Below are positions 62,817 to 64,000 of a DNA stretch of 64,000 bases, piece by piece. The position numbers and the translations under genes were made by a program. Each line of letters begins with the position of its first letter. Position 1 is the first letter of the stretch. The notes under the pieces were generated by a model that made no database searches, was not told where the DNA came from, and saw only the letters and a program-made list of their open reading frames with translations. Source of the DNA: DATKPA01 sp051955985 (lineage in GTDB: Bacteria; Planctomycetota; Phycisphaerae; WQYP01); assembly GCA_051955985.1 (NCBI GenBank), contig JBQCGD010000147.1, positions 1 through 64,000 of the forward strand, in the 5' to 3' direction.

Positions 62817-64000
62817 GCTCCCCCCACAAAGAACCCTCCCGCCTCGATCAACTCCTCGCCGCCGCCTGCAACGGCAACCTCACCGCCGAACAGACCGCCG
62901 AGCTCGACGCCATCCTCCTCGTCGATCCCGATGCCCGCCTCGCCTACCTCCACCACCTCCACGTCGAAGCCAAGCTCCACCGCATCTTCCGCTCCAAGGC
63001 CGCACTCGCCCCCGGCGAAACCACCGCCTTCCAGACCGCCCTCTCCGCTCTCGTCGGCAACGATACCGGCGCCAACGCCGCCATCCCCCTCAAATCCACC
63101 CCGGAGCCCGCGCACGATACCGGACCGTCCCTCCACGACGCCGCCATCCTGCCCGCGCTTCCGGAGTTTGATGACCCCGCCGCCACCACCGAAACCGCCC
63201 CCGACCCCTTCCTTTCCCTTCCCCCCAAGACAATGAGTACAGCACGGCCGTCCATCGCGATTGGATGGATGTGGCCGATGGCGGCCGTGCTGTTTTTAAC
63301 CCTCTCCGCCCTCGTCGCCTTCCTCCTCGCTCAACCACGGCTCTCCGCCGCGACCCTCACCGCCTCCATCGACGCCGTCTGGAACTCCCCTCCCCCCGTC
63401 ACCGGTCAGCACCTCCCGCGAACGCCCCTCTCCCTCCGCTCCGGACTCGTCCACCTCACCTTCGACAACGGCGCCGACGTCATCCTCGAAGGCCCCGCCA
63501 ACTTCCAGGTCACTTCCCCCACACGCCTCGACCTCTCCGTCGGACAGATGACCGCCCACGTCCCCGCGCCCGCCGTCGGCTTCACCGTCCAAACCCCCCA
63601 CGCCAATGTCACCGACCTCGGCACCGAGTTCGGCATCAAGGTCTCCCCCGACGCCCAAACCCACGCCGAAGTCTTTACCGGTAAAGTCCGCGCCGTCGCC
63701 CCCGACGCCGCACACCCCGACGCCGCCGCTCCCCACCGCACCCTCGAAGCCGGCCTCGCCGTCAACATCCCCGCCGCCGCCAAGATCGAAGATGCCCCCC
63801 CAACCCCCCTCGCCTTCGTCCGACCCAACCAGTTCAACACCTTCGAACGCGACGGCGGCACCTCCTACGCCCGCTGGCGCGCCATGAGCGACGCCCTCCG
63901 CACCGACCCCCACCTCCTCGCCTACTACGCCACCCCCAGCGCCGATCCCGCCCTCCTCGAAAACCTCGCCGCTGCCACGCTTGGCCGCTCCGATGGCAAA
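62813..64000 (+). CDS. FecR-like anti-sigma/signal-transfer protein (3' end cut by window edge)
   Basis: At least 396 residues. Residues ~1-140 are cytoplasmic and Pro/Ala-rich with an anti-sigma-type helical start (RLDQLLAAACNGNLTAEQTAELDAILLVDPDARLAY). One span lies at ~145-170, and the extracytoplasmic FecR domain is at ~185-310 (GLVHLTFDNGADVILEGPANFQV, VTDLGTEFGIKV, FTGKVRA). This arrangement fits sigma-factor regulation in response to an envelope or surface signal. A strong stem-loop followed by TTTT lies inside the coding region at 63239-63297. Confidence 0.86.
   Translation, partial: MSSPHKEPSRLDQLLAAACNGNLTAEQTAELDAILLVDPDARLAYLHHLHVEAKLHRIFRSKAALAPGETTAFQTALSALVGNDTGANAAIPLKSTPEPAHDTGPSLHDAAILPALPEFDDPAATTETAPDPFLSLPPKTMSTARPSIAIGWMWPMAAVLFLTLSALVAFLLAQPRLSAATLTASIDAVWNSPPPVTGQHLPRTPLSLRSGLVHLTFDNGADVILEGPANFQVTSPTRLDLSVGQMTAHVPAPAVGFTVQTPHANVTDLGTEFGIKVSPDAQTHAEVFTGKVRAVAPDAAHPDAAAPHRTLEAGLAVNIPAAAKIEDAPPTPLAFVRPNQFNTFERDGGTSYARWRAMSDALRTDPHLLAYYATPSADPALLENLAAATLGRSDGK
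63239..63297 (+). promoter_or_regulatory. Terminator-like hairpin inside the FecR-like gene
   Basis: Perfect 12-bp arms ACAGCACGGCCG (63239-63250) and CGGCCGTGCTGT (63282-63293) are followed directly by TTTT. The 31-base loop contains a smaller hairpin TCCATC/GATGGA. The codons within the segment end in G or T more often than the surrounding C-ending ones, suggesting an inserted element. It could attenuate transcription after sigma-factor synthesis. Confidence 0.5.

Overview
The window looks like a high-GC chromosome segment of a planctomycete, most likely class Phycisphaerae. This is inferred from gene content alone. The markers are a PEP-CTERM/exosortase cluster, an ECF sigma factor coupled to a FecR-type protein, PspA beside large HlyD-type membrane proteins, an M50-HlyD fusion, multiple SPFH proteins and cytoplasmic-looking peptidoglycan-binding proteins. 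Most starts carry recognisable Shine-Dalgarno sequences.

Layout. 1-0.93 kb: an exported alpha/beta-hydrolase running off the left edge. 0.93-2.4 kb: a gene-free field of dispersed hairpin repeats. 2.5-4.6 kb: a repeat-rich PEP-CTERM protein. 4.7-5.4 kb: a ClpP whose triad aspartate position is Asn, with three 21-bp-spaced direct repeats upstream. 5.85-13.0 kb: a proline-rich micro-protein, exosortase, EpsI-family protein and a 1,517-residue TPR protein, probably one export/sorting cluster that could process the 2.5-kb PEP-CTERM protein. 13.1-19.9 kb: Rex, a frameshifted hybrid histidine kinase, an unknown membrane protein, a YdjC-type deacetylase and a hybrid kinase with a plant-ethylene-receptor-like sensor. 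20.0-24.1 kb: a zinc-ribbon protein, then a compact cassette of LysM/peptidoglycan-binding protein, metzincin protease/peptidoglycan-binding protein and HEAT-like protein, none with an obvious signal peptide. 24.15 kb: tRNA-Cys. 24.3-29.0 kb: three GT4 glycosyltransferases and a flippase-like membrane protein.

29-38 kb, minus strand: three different SPFH proteins, an ABC ATPase, an ABC-2 permease with a very large extracytoplasmic insertion and a single-span protein of unknown family, followed by a GT4. This is the best candidate here for an undescribed system. A P1B metal ATPase and a PfkB kinase lie upstream. 41.5-49.7 kb: a small lipoprotein, a HEAT-like protein, a sodium/solute symporter, a DedA protein with a calcium-type loop, MlaE/MlaF-like ABC subunits and a GT2. 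49.7-55.2 kb, minus strand: a PqqD-like/M50/HlyD fusion, a GAF/HlyD fusion and PspA, probably an envelope module. 55.4-58.5 kb: a remnant of an O-GlcNAc-transferase-like gene, a complete TPR/GT41 gene and a carbohydrate porin. 58.5-62.0 kb: a cyclic-nucleotide-domain/aspartate ammonia-lyase fusion and a Dcu C4-dicarboxylate transporter, which together would make fumarate from aspartate and exchange C4 acids. 62.3-64 kb: ECF sigma factor and FecR-like partner, cut by the right edge.

Two large-scale signals stand out. The wobble base and GC skew flip abruptly from C-rich to G-rich on the plus strand inside the exosortase gene (about 6.5-7.0 kb), then drift back through 24-35 kb. Short degenerate tandem word repeats occur at several intergenic sites and, in frame, inside three coding segments of two genes.
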